Assembly (NCBI RefSeq): GCF_014489575.1
Contig: NZ_CP060789.1
Location: 3,720,001-3,784,000 of the forward strand
Direction of reading: 5' to 3'
DNA from: Tessaracoccus defluvii
GTDB taxonomy: Bacteria; Actinomycetota; Actinomycetes; Propionibacteriales; Propionibacteriaceae
Length of the DNA stretch: 64,000 bases
The notes under the pieces are model-generated. The model was not told the DNA's origin. It did not search any database and saw only the letters and a list, made by a program, of their open reading frames with translations. Below, piece after piece: positions 44,331-54,421 of this stretch; position 1 is the first letter of the stretch, and the number at the start of each line of letters is the position of its first letter. The position numbers and the translations under genes were made by a program.

Positions 44331-45792
44331 TCAGGCGCCGGACGTGATCCGTCCTGCGCAGAGGGTCAGGCGGGTCGTCATGTCACGCAGCCGGGCAGCC
44401 TGCTCGGCGCTCGGGCCGGCGGCCAGGGGGTCGTCGCCCAGGAGGACCAGGTCGGCCGCGGCCCCCTCGATGATGCGGCCGCCGTCGACGGAGGCGCGCA
44501 GCGCCTGCAGCGGGGTCAGCGACTCTGCGGGGGTGAGCGCGAACCCACCCGGGTCGCCGCGGTGGACGGCGGCAGCGATGGCGAGCCACGGGTCGGCGGG
44601 GGCCACCGGCGCATCCGACCCCAGCACCACGTCGGCACCGCTGGCGAGCAGGGAACCGGCGAGGAACAGGCGGTCGGTCCGGTCGCCCCACAGGGTTTCG
44701 GCCGTGGTGCGGTCGTCGAGCAGGTGGGCCGGCTGCATGCTGGCCACCAGCCCAACGCGGCGAAGCGGGGGACGTCCGCGCGGCGCAGGAGCTGGGCGTG
44801 TTCGACGCTGCCCAGGCGCCGGTGGTGGCGAACGCGTCCAGCGCGGCTGCATTGGCCCGGTCGCCGATTGCGTGGACGGCGACGGCGAGGCCGCCGTCGG
44901 CGCTGCGGCGCAGCAGGGCGGTCAGCTCAGCGGCTGTCAGGTTGGGGGCGCCGTGTCTACCGTCGCCGAGGTACGGCTCGCAGCACCAGGCGGTGCGCGT
45001 CGACATGGAGCCGTCGCTGATCACCTTCAGCGGCCCCATCGTGGCGAGGCCGTCGCCGCCCGGCAGGGGGGCCCCGGTGCGGAGCCCTGCCGCGAGGACG
45101 TCGTCGAGCTGATGCGGGTAGACGGCGGTACGGACCCGGAGGGTCTTCAGCCCGGCGGCGATGCGGCGCGGCCAGTCGAGGTGGGCGTCGGTGAACTCGA
45201 AGTCGACGATGCCCGTCACGCCACGGGAGGCGAGGGTCGCCGCGGTGGCTGCCTCGGCGGCCGGGGCCGGTTGGCTGCCCGGCAGGGAACCGAGGCGGCC
45301 CATGATCGGGAACCAGTCGTCCTCTTCGAGCGGGCCGCTGCGCGGCGCCAGGCCGAACGCCCGCAGGGCGGCGCTGTTGAGCCACCCGTTGTGCGCATCG
45401 CCGGAGATCAGGACTGTCACCCGGTCCCCGGTGACGGCATCCAGCTCGACGACGGTGCCGGTGCGGGCCCAGCCGGCGGAGCGGTAGCCGAACCCGATCA
45501 GGGGCCCCGCAGCCGGCGGGGCGACGGCGACGCGTGCCGCGACAGCCTCCGGCCCCGGCAGCCCGGCGACATCCAGCCAGGTGCTGGAGCGGACGAGCTG
45601 ACCGAAGTGGAGGTGCTTGTCCCACAGCCCGGGGATCAGCCAGCCGCCACGACCGTCGAGGATACGCTCGCCGGCCGCCTCCAGGTCGGGGCCCACCTCG
45701 ACGATCACGCCGTCGCGGATCCGCACGTCGGCGGGCGGGGACCCACCGCGGTCCAGGTCGACGACGCGGGCGCCGCGGAGCAGGAACGTCAT
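44331..45792 (-). pseudogene. amidohydrolase (YtcJ-like, Amidohydro_3) with two 1-nt frame breaks
   Basis: Starting at ATG 45792, the frame has the metal-binding LIPGLWDKHLHFGQL, then VTGIVDFEFTDAHLDWP and VAVHAIGDRANAAALDAF. It then breaks near 44815 into GSVEHAQLLRRADVPRFAALG in another frame, and again near 44750 into LVASMQPAHLLDD and GSDAPVAPADPWLAIA. Adding one base at each point restores a normal protein of about 486 residues. The ATG overlaps the stop of the MFS gene, so they form an operon. Both breaks lie next to CTGG, so base-calling error is possible. Confidence 0.85.
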
Positions 45793-46970
45793 CGGGCCGG
45801 CCGGTCGCGCGGCGGGGCGAGCGCAGGGGAGGTGGCGAGCGCCAGGACCACCGCGATCGGGATGAGGATCAGCGCCCACCGGATTCCCGCCTGCTGGCCG
45901 ACCAGTCCGATGAGGGCGGGGCCGGCGAGGAAGCCGATCCGCATCAGCCAGGTCACGAAGGTCAGCCCGTTGCCGTGCGCCATGCCAGGCAGCTCGTCGG
46001 CGGCGTGCATCGCCATCGGGATGGCGGTCGCGATGCCCCAGCCGGCGCACGCGAACGCGAGGATCGTCAGCCACGGCGAGGGGAAGGCGATCGCGAGCCC
46101 CATGGCGAGGCCCGCGACGGCGACGCCCTGCGCCACGGCGGCGCGGGCGCCGATCCGGTTGGTGAGTGAGTCGCCCGTGAACCGTCCGATCATCTGGGCG
46201 CCCTGCAGGCCGACGAAGGCCATGCCGGCCACGAACGGAGAGGAGCCGAACAGCTGCTCCATGTAGACCGCGCCCCACGAGGCGCCGGACTCCTCGATGA
46301 GGCCGACGGAGGCGCCGAGCAGCCCCAGCGCGATCAGCCGGGGGAGCCAGCGCAGGGGGATGCCGCGCCCGGCGGGGGCGGCATCGTCGGCGGCGGGAAC
46401 GGTGTCGGCGCCGGGGAGCATCAAGGTGCGCGTGTACAAGGCAACTGCGGTGTAGGCGGCCAGGGTGACGAGCGCCTGGATGCCGATGGGCAGCCCCAGC
46501 TCGCCGGCGATGGCGCCGAGAAGCCCGCCACAGACGGCGCCGACGGACCACCAGCCGTGGAACCCGTTGAGGATCGAGCGGCCGAGCAGCCGCTGGACGC
46601 GCAGGCCGTGCGCGTTCATGGAGATGTCCATCAGCGCGTCGAGCGCCGACATGAGCAGCAGCCCGATGGCGAACACCGTCCAGTGCGGCGCGTTGGCGTA
46701 GATGTTGAGGACGGCCGCGCTCAGGATGCCGGTGACGACGGCGACGTTGGCGGAGGCGAAACGGCGGATGAGCCGCGCGGTGAACAGGCCTGCGATCAGG
46801 CCGCCGATCGGGCCCAGCCCGACAACGAGACCCCAGGACAGCTCGTCCAGCCCCAGCGCCGCTTTGAGCTCCGGGTAGCGGGGGACCAGCGAGGAGAAAC
46901 CGACGCCGTTCAGCCAGAACAGCAGGGTGACGCCCCAGCGGGCACGCAGGACGGCGCGGTCGGTGGCCAT
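45789..46970 (-). CDS. major facilitator superfamily transporter
   Basis: A 393-residue membrane protein with 12 predicted helices. It starts at ATG 46970 (RARWGVTLLFWLNGVGFSSLVPRYPELKAALGL), contains the loop 2-3 MFS pattern GGLIAGLFTARLIRRF, and shows the duplicated 6+6 layout around residue 190. It belongs to the YbjJ-like group of putative efflux or sugar transporters. Substrate is unknown. It is co-transcribed with the downstream amidohydrolase (4-bp overlap). Confidence 0.9.
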   Translation of the reverse strand: MATDRAVLRARWGVTLLFWLNGVGFSSLVPRYPELKAALGLDELSWGLVVGLGPIGGLIAGLFTARLIRRFASANVAVVTGILSAAVLNIYANAPHWTVFAIGLLLMSALDALMDISMNAHGLRVQRLLGRSILNGFHGWWSVGAVCGGLLGAIAGELGLPIGIQALVTLAAYTAVALYTRTLMLPGADTVPAADDAAPAGRGIPLRWLPRLIALGLLGASVGLIEESGASWGAVYMEQLFGSSPFVAGMAFVGLQGAQMIGRFTGDSLTNRIGARAAVAQGVAVAGLAMGLAIAFPSPWLTILAFACAGWGIATAIPMAMHAADELPGMAHGNGLTFVTWLMRIGFLAGPALIGLVGQQAGIRWALILIPIAVVLALATSPALAPPRDRPAR

Positions 46971-46991
46971 GGGGCCTCCTCGGAGACTGGG

Positions 46992-47417
46992 TCAGGCGGC
47001 CAGTGCGGTCTTGACGAGCGCCGGGTCGGGGTTGGTGTGCGGCACATCGTCGATGACGACGGTGGGGACGACCTCGTTGCCCCCGTTGACGCTGCGCACG
47101 AACGCGGCCGCCTCGTCATCCTGCCAGATGTTGATCCACTGCGCGCCGCGGCCCTGACGGCCCAGTGCACCTCGGAGCCGCTGGCAGAACATGCAGCCGG
47201 GACGCCAGTAGATGACCACGCGGCGGTCCTCGGCCGGGAGGGCCATGACGGCGGCCATCTTCTTCGACTTCCCGTGGGACAAGGGGCTCAGCCACCAGGC
47301 CAAGAGGACGACGCAGGCGATCACGAGGCCGACCTGGAGGGTCAGGCGGCCTCCGCCGGAGGAGTAGGCGACCAGCCCGCCGCCGATCAGGACAAGGAGC
47401 CACGTCCACCGCTGCAT
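46992..47417 (-). CDS. membrane-anchored glutaredoxin (mycoredoxin-like)
   Basis: A 141-residue protein with two N-terminal membrane helices (WTWLLVLIGGGLVAY and VGLVIACVVLLAWWL) followed by a thioredoxin-fold domain with CMFC (WRPGCMFCQRLR) and the cis-Pro segment VVPTVVIDD. Mycoredoxins reduce mycothiol mixed disulfides; the active site here would face the cytosol if both helices span. It follows the pckG gene on the same strand by 9 bp. Confidence 0.88.
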   Translation of the reverse strand: MQRWTWLLVLIGGGLVAYSSGGGRLTLQVGLVIACVVLLAWWLSPLSHGKSKKMAAVMALPAEDRRVVIYWRPGCMFCQRLRGALGRQGRGAQWINIWQDDEAAAFVRSVNGGNEVVPTVVIDDVPHTNPDPALVKTALAA

Positions 47418-47426
47418 GGTCCGAGG

Positions 47427-49310
47427 CTAGTCGATGTGCACCCCCTCGGTCTGCTGGCCGCTGAGCGCCGTCTCGAGTTGGAGCAGTTCGTCGACCAGGC
47501 CGCGGGGCAGCCGCCAGCCGAAGGTGTCGAACCAGCGGCCGATGCGCGGCACCTCGTCGCGCCACTCCGCCTCCTGGAACGACGTGACCTCGGCCAGGTC
47601 AGCGTCGGTGATGTCGAGCCCGTCGACGTCGAGCGCCCCCGGGGCCGGGAGATGGCCGATGGGCGTCTCGACCGCGTCGCCTCCGCCGTCGATCCTCTCG
47701 GCGATCCACTTCAGCACGCGGCTGTTCTCCCCGAACCCGGGCCACATGAACCGGCCGTCGGCGTCGCGGCGGAACCAGTTGACGTAGAAGATCGAGGGCA
47801 ACTTGTCCGCCTCAGCGCGTTCCCCGAGATCCAGCCAGTGTTGTACGTAGTCGGCGACGTGGTAGCCGATGAACGGCAGCATCGCCATCGGGTCGCGCCG
47901 GAGCACGCCGACCGCGCCGCGGGCGGCCGCCGTCGACTCTGAGGAGCAGGTCGCCCCCATGAACACGCCGTGGCGCCAGTCGCGCGACTGGGTCACGAGC
48001 GGGACGGTGTTCTCGCGGCGCCCGCCGAAGATGATGGCGTCGAGCGGAACGCCCCGCGGGTCGTCGTACTCGGCCGCGAGCGTCGGAGCCTGGTGGATCG
48101 GCGTGCAGAAGCGGCTGTTGGGATGGGCGGCCTTCTCACCGGGACGCCCGCCGACAGGGCCCGTCTCGGCATTCCACAGCCGACCCTTCCAGTCGGTGAG
48201 CGGGCCCGGCGGCGTCGCCGTCATACCCTCCCACCAGACGCCGCCGTCGGCGGTTTCGGCCACGTTGGTGAAGATGGAGTTGCCGATCTCGATGGCGCGC
48301 ATGGCGTTGGGGTTGGTGGAGTGGCTGGTGCCGGGGGCGACGCCGAAGAAGCCGGTCTCCGGATTGGTCGCGTACAGCCGTCCGTCGTCACCGAAGCGAA
48401 GCCAGGCGATGTCGTCGCCGATCGTCTCCACCTTCCAGCCGGGGATGGTGGGTTCGAGCATCGCCAGGTTCGTCTTCCCGCAGGCGGACGGGAACGCGGC
48501 GGCCATGTGGTAGCTGCGGCCCTCGGGCGAGGTGAGCTTGATGATGAGCATGTGCTCGGCCAGCCACCCCTCGTCACGGGCCATCACGGAGGCGATGCGC
48601 AGGGCGTAACACTTCTTCCCGAGCAGCGAGTTGCCGCCGTAGCCGGAGCCGTACGACCAGACCATGCGCTCGTCGGGGAAGTGGACGATGTACTTGATGT
48701 CGCTGCACGGCCAGGGCACGTCGGCCCTGCTGTCCGTGAGGGGCATGCCGACGGAGTGCAGGCAGGGCACGAAGTCGACGCCGGTCGCCAGCGCCGCCGT
48801 CACCTCGGCGCCCATCCGGGTCATCACGCCCATCGACATCGCGACGTAGGCGGAATCGGTGACCTCCACACCGAACTTCGGATCGTCGGCCTCCAGATGC
48901 CCCATGCAGAACGGCACCACGTACATGGTGCGGCCTTCCATGGAGCCGTCGTAGAGGCCCGTCAGGATCCTCTTCATCTGGTCGGGATCCATCCAGTTGT
49001 TGGTGGGGCCGGCGTGACGTTCGTCGCGCGAACAGATGAACGTCTGGTCCTCGACGCGGGCGACGTCGTCCGGGTCGGTGCGGGCCAGGAACGAGTTCGG
49101 CAGGATGTCGTCGTTGAGGCGGATCAGCGTGCCAGCGTCGAGCAGCCGTTGCGCGAGCAGGGCCTGCTCCTCCGGGGAACCGTCGCAGTAGTGGATCGCG
49201 GCCGGTCGGCAGAGCGCCACCACCTCCGCCAGCCAGTTCAGCAGCTTCTCGTTGGTGGGCAGGGTGCCCTGCAGGGGCAGGTCCCGCAGGATCGACAGGT
49301 CGGACGCCAT
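47427..49310 (-). CDS. pckG: phosphoenolpyruvate carboxykinase (GTP)
   Basis: A 627-residue gluconeogenic enzyme converting oxaloacetate and GTP to PEP, CO2 and GDP. It has the kinase-1 P-loop [15 protein letters not shown] (about residue 275), [14 protein letters not shown], the [14 protein letters not shown] segment and the metal site DDIAWLRF. Length and motifs are normal for GTP-dependent enzymes. ATG 49310 has GGAG upstream. It precedes the glutaredoxin gene. Confidence 0.97.
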   Translation of the reverse strand: MASDLSILRDLPLQGTLPTNEKLLNWLAEVVALCRPAAIHYCDGSPEEQALLAQRLLDAGTLIRLNDDILPNSFLARTDPDDVARVEDQTFICSRDERHAGPTNNWMDPDQMKRILTGLYDGSMEGRTMYVVPFCMGHLEADDPKFGVEVTDSAYVAMSMGVMTRMGAEVTAALATGVDFVPCLHSVGMPLTDSRADVPWPCSDIKYIVHFPDERMVWSYGSGYGGNSLLGKKCYALRIASVMARDEGWLAEHMLIIKLTSPEGRSYHMAAAFPSACGKTNLAMLEPTIPGWKVETIGDDIAWLRFGDDGRLYATNPETGFFGVAPGTSHSTNPNAMRAIEIGNSIFTNVAETADGGVWWEGMTATPPGPLTDWKGRLWNAETGPVGGRPGEKAAHPNSRFCTPIHQAPTLAAEYDDPRGVPLDAIIFGGRRENTVPLVTQSRDWRHGVFMGATCSSESTAAARGAVGVLRRDPMAMLPFIGYHVADYVQHWLDLGERAEADKLPSIFYVNWFRRDADGRFMWPGFGENSRVLKWIAERIDGGGDAVETPIGHLPAPGALDVDGLDITDADLAEVTSFQEAEWRDEVPRIGRWFDTFGWRLPRGLVDELLQLETALSGQQTEGVHID

Positions 49311-49515
49311 GACATCTCCTCGCGCGCGTCGTCGTTGAGCGGCTATGCAGCCACACTAGCCACGCCCGGGCCCGACGTGGGTGGCCGGAGCAAGTTGCGC
49401 AGGGTCGCCCTGCCCGGGTGCGAAGTGGGCGACCGGGGCGATGCGGATGTCGTCCCTGCCCGGGGTGAGGTGGCGGGCGGGGCGAGTTGCCGGTATCGCC
49501 GGGTAGGCTCGGCGC

Positions 49516-50076
49516 GTGCGGAACCTCTTGACCACTGTTGCTGTCCTCGGCGCGTTGTTCGGGCTGTCGGCGTGCACGGGCGCCACGGCACCTGATCCCT
49601 CCGGCACGCCCAGCACGCCCTCGTCCACCCCGAGTGCACACGGGGGGTCGGCAGAACCGGTCCCGTCGGGCGAATCGCCGACCCTGCTACCTCCGGTGGA
49701 GCAGCCGGTTCCCCAGGGCGGCCCATGGGACGCAGTGGGGGTCACCGTTACGTCAGCGGCGGAGATCGACGCGGTCGCCGCCGTGCCTGATTCGTTCCGG
49801 ACCTTCCTGCGCAGCCGGGTCGGGGTGGAGGACGAGGCGGGCTGCACCGTCACGTCGATCACGATCAAGGCCTCCCACGCGGACGGCTACGTCTTCGGTG
49901 CCGAGGACTCTGACTGCGGGGACAGCCAGGTCGTCTGGGGCATCACCGAGAACCAGTGGCACTACGTGGTCGTGTTCCTCGAGCCGATGCCCTGCTCGGA
50001 TCTGACCCAGAACTCGGTGCCGACAGGAACTCCCGGCCTGCGGTGCACGGACAACGGCGAGGCCCGGGACTACTGA
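49516..50076 (+). CDS. secreted lipoprotein of unknown function
   Basis: A 186-residue protein with a lipoprotein signal: a basic start, a hydrophobic core and lipobox LSAC (Cys20), followed by a Ser/Thr/Pro-rich linker. The mature domain (about 75-186) has four or more cysteines (GCTVTSI, DSDCGDSQVVWG, MPCSDL, GLRCTDN) and may form disulfides. No named domain is recognised. Confidence 0.85.
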   Translation: MRNLLTTVAVLGALFGLSACTGATAPDPSGTPSTPSSTPSAHGGSAEPVPSGESPTLLPPVEQPVPQGGPWDAVGVTVTSAAEIDAVAAVPDSFRTFLRSRVGVEDEAGCTVTSITIKASHADGYVFGAEDSDCGDSQVVWGITENQWHYVVVFLEPMPCSDLTQNSVPTGTPGLRCTDNGEARDY

Positions 50077-50468
50077 GTCGCCGTTGTTTCGCTGCCGATC
50101 TGCGCGGTGAGCCAGCCCTCGGCGGGCCGGAACAGCTTACTGCGGCGCCTCGGGGGATGCTGGAGCCTGCCCCAGGTAGGCGGTCCAGCCGACCTGGTTG
50201 GAGCGGTTGTCCCACAGAAAGTGCCTGATGCCGTCAAAATCACGGTCGGCGGCGGTGTGGTCCTGAGGGAGAGGGGGATCCGTGCGTGCATAAATCTGGC
50301 GCTCGCGTGCATTGTGCTGGCTCAGGCCGCCGGTATGGCGATATGCACACAGCCGCGGCTCAGCGGAGATTCGTGCACATCGAGGGGCGTGGGGAAGGGC
50401 TGAGGCAGAACAGGAAACAGCCCGGATCTGCATGCAGATCCGGGCTGTTCCGATGTCTTGCGACATGG
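50077..50468. other. 392-bp gap holding a possible gene remnant and the tRNA-Pro terminator
   Basis: On the minus strand between about 50340 and 50137 a protein-like stretch (DHTAADRDFDGIRHFLWDNR, SNQVGWTAYLGQAP) has no valid start, and another frame continues it (KLFRPAEGWLTAQIGSE). This is probably a decayed gene. The right part contains the palindrome at 50416-50449. Confidence 0.35.
50416..50449. terminator. 34-bp perfect palindrome after tRNA-Pro
   Basis: Two 17-bp arms, AACAGCCCGGATCTGCA and its exact reverse complement, meet with no loop. On the minus strand this follows the tRNA-Pro 3' end by about 20 nt and is followed by TTCCTGTT. It is the likely terminator of the tRNA. Confidence 0.7.
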
Positions 50469-50542
50469 TCGGGGTGACAGGATTTGAACCTGCGGCCTCG
50501 TCGTCCCGAACGACGCGCGCTACCAAGCTGCGCCACACCCCG
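50469..50542 (-). tRNA. tRNA-Pro(CGG)
   Basis: The reverse strand folds as a class I tRNA with acceptor CGGGGTG / CACCCCG, discriminator A, TTCAAATC in the T loop, and anticodon CGG within TTCGGGA. The length is 74 nt. Confidence 0.93.
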
Positions 50543-50602
50543 ATGGCCCTTCGGCCAACGGAAATGTTAGCCGACCCGACCCCTGTTCTGCCAATCGACC
50601 GG

Positions 50603-51514
50603 TCAGACGGCGCTACGCGGGCGCAGCGTCAGGAGCGTCGCCTCCGGACGGCAGGCGAAGCGGTACGGCGCGAAGGGGGAGGTTCCCAGCCCGGCCGAGA
50701 CGTGCAGGTGCGCCGTCTGCCCGCCCGCGGTGTGAGTCGAGAGCCCCTTGACGCGGGCGGCGTCGAGATCGCAGTTCGTCACCAGGGCCCCGTAGCCGGG
50801 CACACACACCTGACCGCCGTGGGTGTGGCCCGCGAAGATCAGGTCCATTCCGTCGGCGGTGAACCCGTCGAGGAGCCTCAGGTACGGGGCGTGGGTGACG
50901 CCGACGTTCAGGTCCGCCGTCACATCGGCCGGCCCCTCGACGAGGCTGTAGTCGTCGCGGTCGAGGTGCGCATCGTCGGTGCCGCGGAACGACAACCGGT
51001 AGCCGCCGACCTCCAGACTGGTGCGGCGATGCGTCAGGTCCTGCCAGCCACCGGCGGCCATGCGATCGCGCAGCTCCTGCCACGGCAGGTCAGGCTGGGG
51101 CTTCGTCGTCGTCTCGGAACGGCCATGGATGAGGTAAGCGAACGGGTTCTTGAAGACAGGGGCGTGGTAGTCGTTCGAGCCGAAGACGAACACACCGGGG
51201 GTGGCCAGGAGCGGGCCCCACGCCGCCATCAGCGGGTCGAGCGCGTCCGGGTGGGTGAAGTTGTCACCTGTGGTGACGACGAGGTCGGGCGCCAGGTCGG
51301 CCAGCGAGGCGACGAACGCCAGCTTGTCATCCTGGCCGGGGCGGAGATGGAGATCCGACACGTGCAGAACACGCAGATCCCGCCCGCCGGGCGGCAACAC
51401 CTCCAGATCGACCCTACGCAGGGTGAAGGCGTGCGCTTCGACAAGGCCCCAGGCGAGCCCGGCCGCACCGACGGCGCCGATGGCAACGCCGGCGCGCAGG
51501 AGGGCGCGCCTCAT
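50603..51514 (-). CDS. membrane-anchored metallophosphoesterase (YkuE-like)
   Basis: A 303-residue protein starting at ATG 51514, which overlaps the stop of the penicillin-binding-protein gene (ATGA). After one N-terminal membrane helix it has the calcineurin-like motifs in order: VLHVSDLHL (D-x-H), VVTTGDNF (GDN), GSNDYH (GND), TDDAHLDRDD, and AGHTHGGQV (GHTHGG). Relatives act on phosphate esters in the cell envelope; the exact substrate is unknown. It is co-transcribed with the PBP. Confidence 0.92.
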   Translation of the reverse strand: MRRALLRAGVAIGAVGAAGLAWGLVEAHAFTLRRVDLEVLPPGGRDLRVLHVSDLHLRPGQDDKLAFVASLADLAPDLVVTTGDNFTHPDALDPLMAAWGPLLATPGVFVFGSNDYHAPVFKNPFAYLIHGRSETTTKPQPDLPWQELRDRMAAGGWQDLTHRRTSLEVGGYRLSFRGTDDAHLDRDDYSLVEGPADVTADLNVGVTHAPYLRLLDGFTADGMDLIFAGHTHGGQVCVPGYGALVTNCDLDAARVKGLSTHTAGGQTAHLHVSAGLGTSPFAPYRFACRPEATLLTLRPRSAV

Positions 51515-53916
51515 CGGTTCGGTCCGCCGCCGCCTTGGTTGCCGCCCTGATCGCCCTGTCCGCCGGGTGGGGCGGCAGGGTCGGTGGCGGGGGTCTCCGG
51601 CTGGGCAGGTGCCGGCCCGGCGGAGACCTTCAGCCGGATCGTTGAGAACTTCAGGGCGCTGCCCGTCGGCGTGATGCCGAGGAAGGTGCCCTGCGGACGA
51701 TCGCTGTAGACGCTCCAACGGCTGGTCGTGAAGCCCGCGGCCTCGAGCGTCGCCTTCGCCTCGTTGTAGCCCATGCCCTTGACGCTGGGCACCGGCACCT
51801 TGACGCCCTTCATGATCTCGTCGGTGGGAGCCGTGAACTTCGTCTTCGGCTTGTCCTTCAGCGCCGCCTTCATGGCGGCCTTCCAGATGGCGCCCGCGTC
51901 GCGGCCACCCGAGCCGTCCAGATAGCCGGCGGCGACCTTCAGGTTCCGCAGCGTCTTCTTCTTCGTGCCGTCCTTGAAGATCGGGTTTGCGTTCTCGACC
52001 GCGATCATGGCGACGCCGGCCACCTCGGGCGTGTAGCCCGCGTACCAGACCGCCTCGTTGCCGTTCGTCGTACCGGTCTTGCCTGCCTCGTCGCGGCCAT
52101 CGCGAAGAGCCGCGACATAGCCGGTGCCGCCGACACCCGCGACCTGCTTCAGGACGTAGTTGACGCCGTCGGCGACCTCAGGTTCCATCACCTTCTGGCA
52201 GTTGGCCGACGGCACGTCCAGCGCCTTGCCCTCCTGCGTGGTGACCGACTCGAGGATGATCGGATCGCAGTGGACGCCGCGGTTCGCGAACGTCGCGTAG
52301 GCCTCCGCCATCGACAGCGGGGTCACGTACGCCGTACCGAGCACGAACGAGGGGTAACGCTGCATGCTCCGCAGCGTCTGCCCGTCGGACAGTTCGACGC
52401 CGACCTTGGCGGCCATGTCGATGGAGGCGCAGATGCCGGTCGACTGGATCAGCTGGATGAAATACGTGTTGACGGAGCTCTTGGCAGCCTTGACCATGTC
52501 GATCGTGCCGTAGCCGCGCCCGCCCTGGTTCTCCGGGTCCCATTCCTCGTCGAGCTTGAAGGTGCCCTGACAATCGCGGAACACCGCGCCCTTCTCGAAG
52601 GTCAGTTTGCCTGGCGCGTTGTACGTGTGACCAGGGGTGACGCCCTGCTCCATCGCGGCGGCCATCGTGAACGCCTTGAACGTGGATCCGGCCTGGAAGC
52701 CCTCCATGCCGCCCATCGAGGCGGGCACGTTGTAGTTCCAGTACGTCTCACCCTCGCCGTCGCCCATCTTGGGCCGCGACTGCGCCATCGCGATGATCAG
52801 GCCCGTGCTCGGCTCCAGCAGCACCGCGTTGCCGATGACCGGATCGGTCGGGGCGACCTTGGTGGCCACAGCCGCCTCGGCGGAGTCCTGCGCGGTGGGA
52901 TTGATCTTGGTCTGGATCGTCAGGCCGCCGCGCTTGAGCGCCCGCTCGCGCTCCTCCTTGTCCTTGCCCAGCGACGTCATCTTGTCCGACAGGAGCGTGA
53001 GACGCACGTAGTCACAGAGGAACGCATACTGCGAGGAGACGCAGCCGTTCGGGGTGCGCAGCACCTGGGCCGGGTCGAAGGTCTCCAGCTTCGCCTCGGC
53101 AGCTTCGGCCTCCGTGATCATCTTCCACTTGACCATCTGGTTCAGGACGACGTCGCGGCGATCCAGCGCACGCTGGGTGTTCTTGACCGGATTGAAGGCG
53201 ACCGGGTTCTGCACGATGCCGGCGAGCAGTGCCGACTGGCCGAGCGTCAGGTCCTTCGCCGTGGTGCGGAAGTAGTGCTGCGCCGCCGACTCGACGCCGT
53301 AGGCGCCGTCGCCGTAGTAGGCGATGTTCAGGTAGCGCTCGAGGATCTGGTCCTTGGTGAGCCGCTCCTCCAAAGCCATGGCGTAACGCATCTCGATGAT
53401 CTTGCGCTCGATGGTGACCTCGACCGCCTTCCTCGCGGCCTCCTCGTCTCCGTTGGCCATCGCCGTCTCCTGGCGGACCAGCTTGACGTACTGCTGCGTC
53501 AGCGTCGAGGCGCCCTGCGTGTCACCGGTCAGCGTCTTGACGAGGGCACGACCGAAGCCCTGGAAGTCGATGGCGCCGTGCTCGTAGAACCGGTGATCCT
53601 CGATGCCGATCTGCGCGTCCTGCATCAGCGGTGAGATCTCCGAGAGCGGCACGTAGATGCGGTTCTCGTCGTAGAACGTCGCCAGCACCTCGCCGTTGGC
53701 CATCAGCACGCGGGAGCGCTCCGACTGGGCGGGCGTCTCGAGATCCGTCGGGATCTCGTCGAGCGAGTCCGCCGCAAAGTTCACAGAGCTGCCGGCGAGG
53801 GCCGTCATGGGGACGGCCAGCCCGGAGAGCAACAGGCCGGCGAGCACGCTCACGGCCAGGAACATCATGAGGGAGTACGCCTTCTGGCTGAGGGAGGCAG
53901 ACTTCATGCGGCCCAT
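51511..53916 (-). CDS. class A penicillin-binding protein with PASTA domain
   Basis: An 801-residue bifunctional cell-wall synthase. After a membrane anchor (MMFLAVSVLAGLLLSGLAV) comes the GT51 glycosyltransferase (IEDHRFYEHGAIDFQGF, catalytic Glu about 105). The transpeptidase follows with STFK (nucleophile about 410), SVN, and KTGTTN (about 613). A single PASTA repeat (VPSVKGMGYNEAKATLEAAG) and a Gly/Gln/Asn tail end the protein. ATG 53916 is chosen over the longer frame. It is followed by the phosphoesterase gene. Confidence 0.95.
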   Translation of the reverse strand: MGRMKSASLSQKAYSLMMFLAVSVLAGLLLSGLAVPMTALAGSSVNFAADSLDEIPTDLETPAQSERSRVLMANGEVLATFYDENRIYVPLSEISPLMQDAQIGIEDHRFYEHGAIDFQGFGRALVKTLTGDTQGASTLTQQYVKLVRQETAMANGDEEAARKAVEVTIERKIIEMRYAMALEERLTKDQILERYLNIAYYGDGAYGVESAAQHYFRTTAKDLTLGQSALLAGIVQNPVAFNPVKNTQRALDRRDVVLNQMVKWKMITEAEAAEAKLETFDPAQVLRTPNGCVSSQYAFLCDYVRLTLLSDKMTSLGKDKEERERALKRGGLTIQTKINPTAQDSAEAAVATKVAPTDPVIGNAVLLEPSTGLIIAMAQSRPKMGDGEGETYWNYNVPASMGGMEGFQAGSTFKAFTMAAAMEQGVTPGHTYNAPGKLTFEKGAVFRDCQGTFKLDEEWDPENQGGRGYGTIDMVKAAKSSVNTYFIQLIQSTGICASIDMAAKVGVELSDGQTLRSMQRYPSFVLGTAYVTPLSMAEAYATFANRGVHCDPIILESVTTQEGKALDVPSANCQKVMEPEVADGVNYVLKQVAGVGGTGYVAALRDGRDEAGKTGTTNGNEAVWYAGYTPEVAGVAMIAVENANPIFKDGTKKKTLRNLKVAAGYLDGSGGRDAGAIWKAAMKAALKDKPKTKFTAPTDEIMKGVKVPVPSVKGMGYNEAKATLEAAGFTTSRWSVYSDRPQGTFLGITPTGSALKFSTIRLKVSAGPAPAQPETPATDPAAPPGGQGDQGGNQGGGGPNR

Positions 53917-54043
53917 CTTACGTGACCACCCCGAGGCACCCCATGACACAGAGGGGACTAGGGATATTGCCACTGTTGCACTGACCGGCATATGCGCTAG
54001 CGTCTAGGCATCGAGAGTGGTTCTGCGCAAAGGAGGGCAAGCT

Positions 54044-54352
54044 ATGTCTCTGGCAGAAGCGAGTGAATGGACGCTGTACGCCAAGTGTCGCGACATGGCC
54101 GACGCACTGTTCCCTGAGGGGAAGGATCAGAAGCGGGCGCGGTCGGTCTGTGTCGGATGTCCCGTCCGGTCCGAGTGCCTCGCCGAGGCGTTGGACAACA
54201 GGATCGAGTGGGGTGTGTGGGGAGGCATGACGGAACGCGAGAGACGCGCGTTACTCAGGGCCCGCCCCGACATCGAATCGTGGCATGAGGTGCTGGTCGA
54301 GGCGGCTGTTCCGCCCGTCGGCATCACCGTGCTCCCGGGTGGAAAGGACTAG
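54044..54352 (+). CDS. WhiB-family iron-sulfur transcription factor
   Basis: A 102-residue Wbl protein. The four [4Fe-4S] cysteines lie in KCRDMADALF and SVCVGCPVRSEC, and the GVWGG beta-turn (EWGVWGGMTERERRALL) is followed by a helix. AAAGGAGG lies 9 nt before ATG 54044. Wbl proteins pair with the primary sigma factor to control target promoters; the exact paralogue (WblE/WhiB1-like) is not certain. Confidence 0.93.
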   Translation: MSLAEASEWTLYAKCRDMADALFPEGKDQKRARSVCVGCPVRSECLAEALDNRIEWGVWGGMTERERRALLRARPDIESWHEVLVEAAVPPVGITVLPGGKD

Positions 54353-54368
54353 CCGCCGGGGTCGCTGA

Positions 54369-54418
54369 CGACAACGGAGGGGCGTGCGGTCAGACCGCAC
54401 GCCCCTCCGTCGTTGTCT
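54369..54418. terminator. bidirectional terminator between whiB and the NUDIX gene
   Basis: A long GC-rich hairpin: the arm with GGAGGGGCGTGCGGT pairs with ACCGCACGCCCCTCC, extended on both sides by ACAAC / GTTGT with a small bulge. It lies between two convergent genes. Confidence 0.85.
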
Positions 54419-54421
54419 GAC

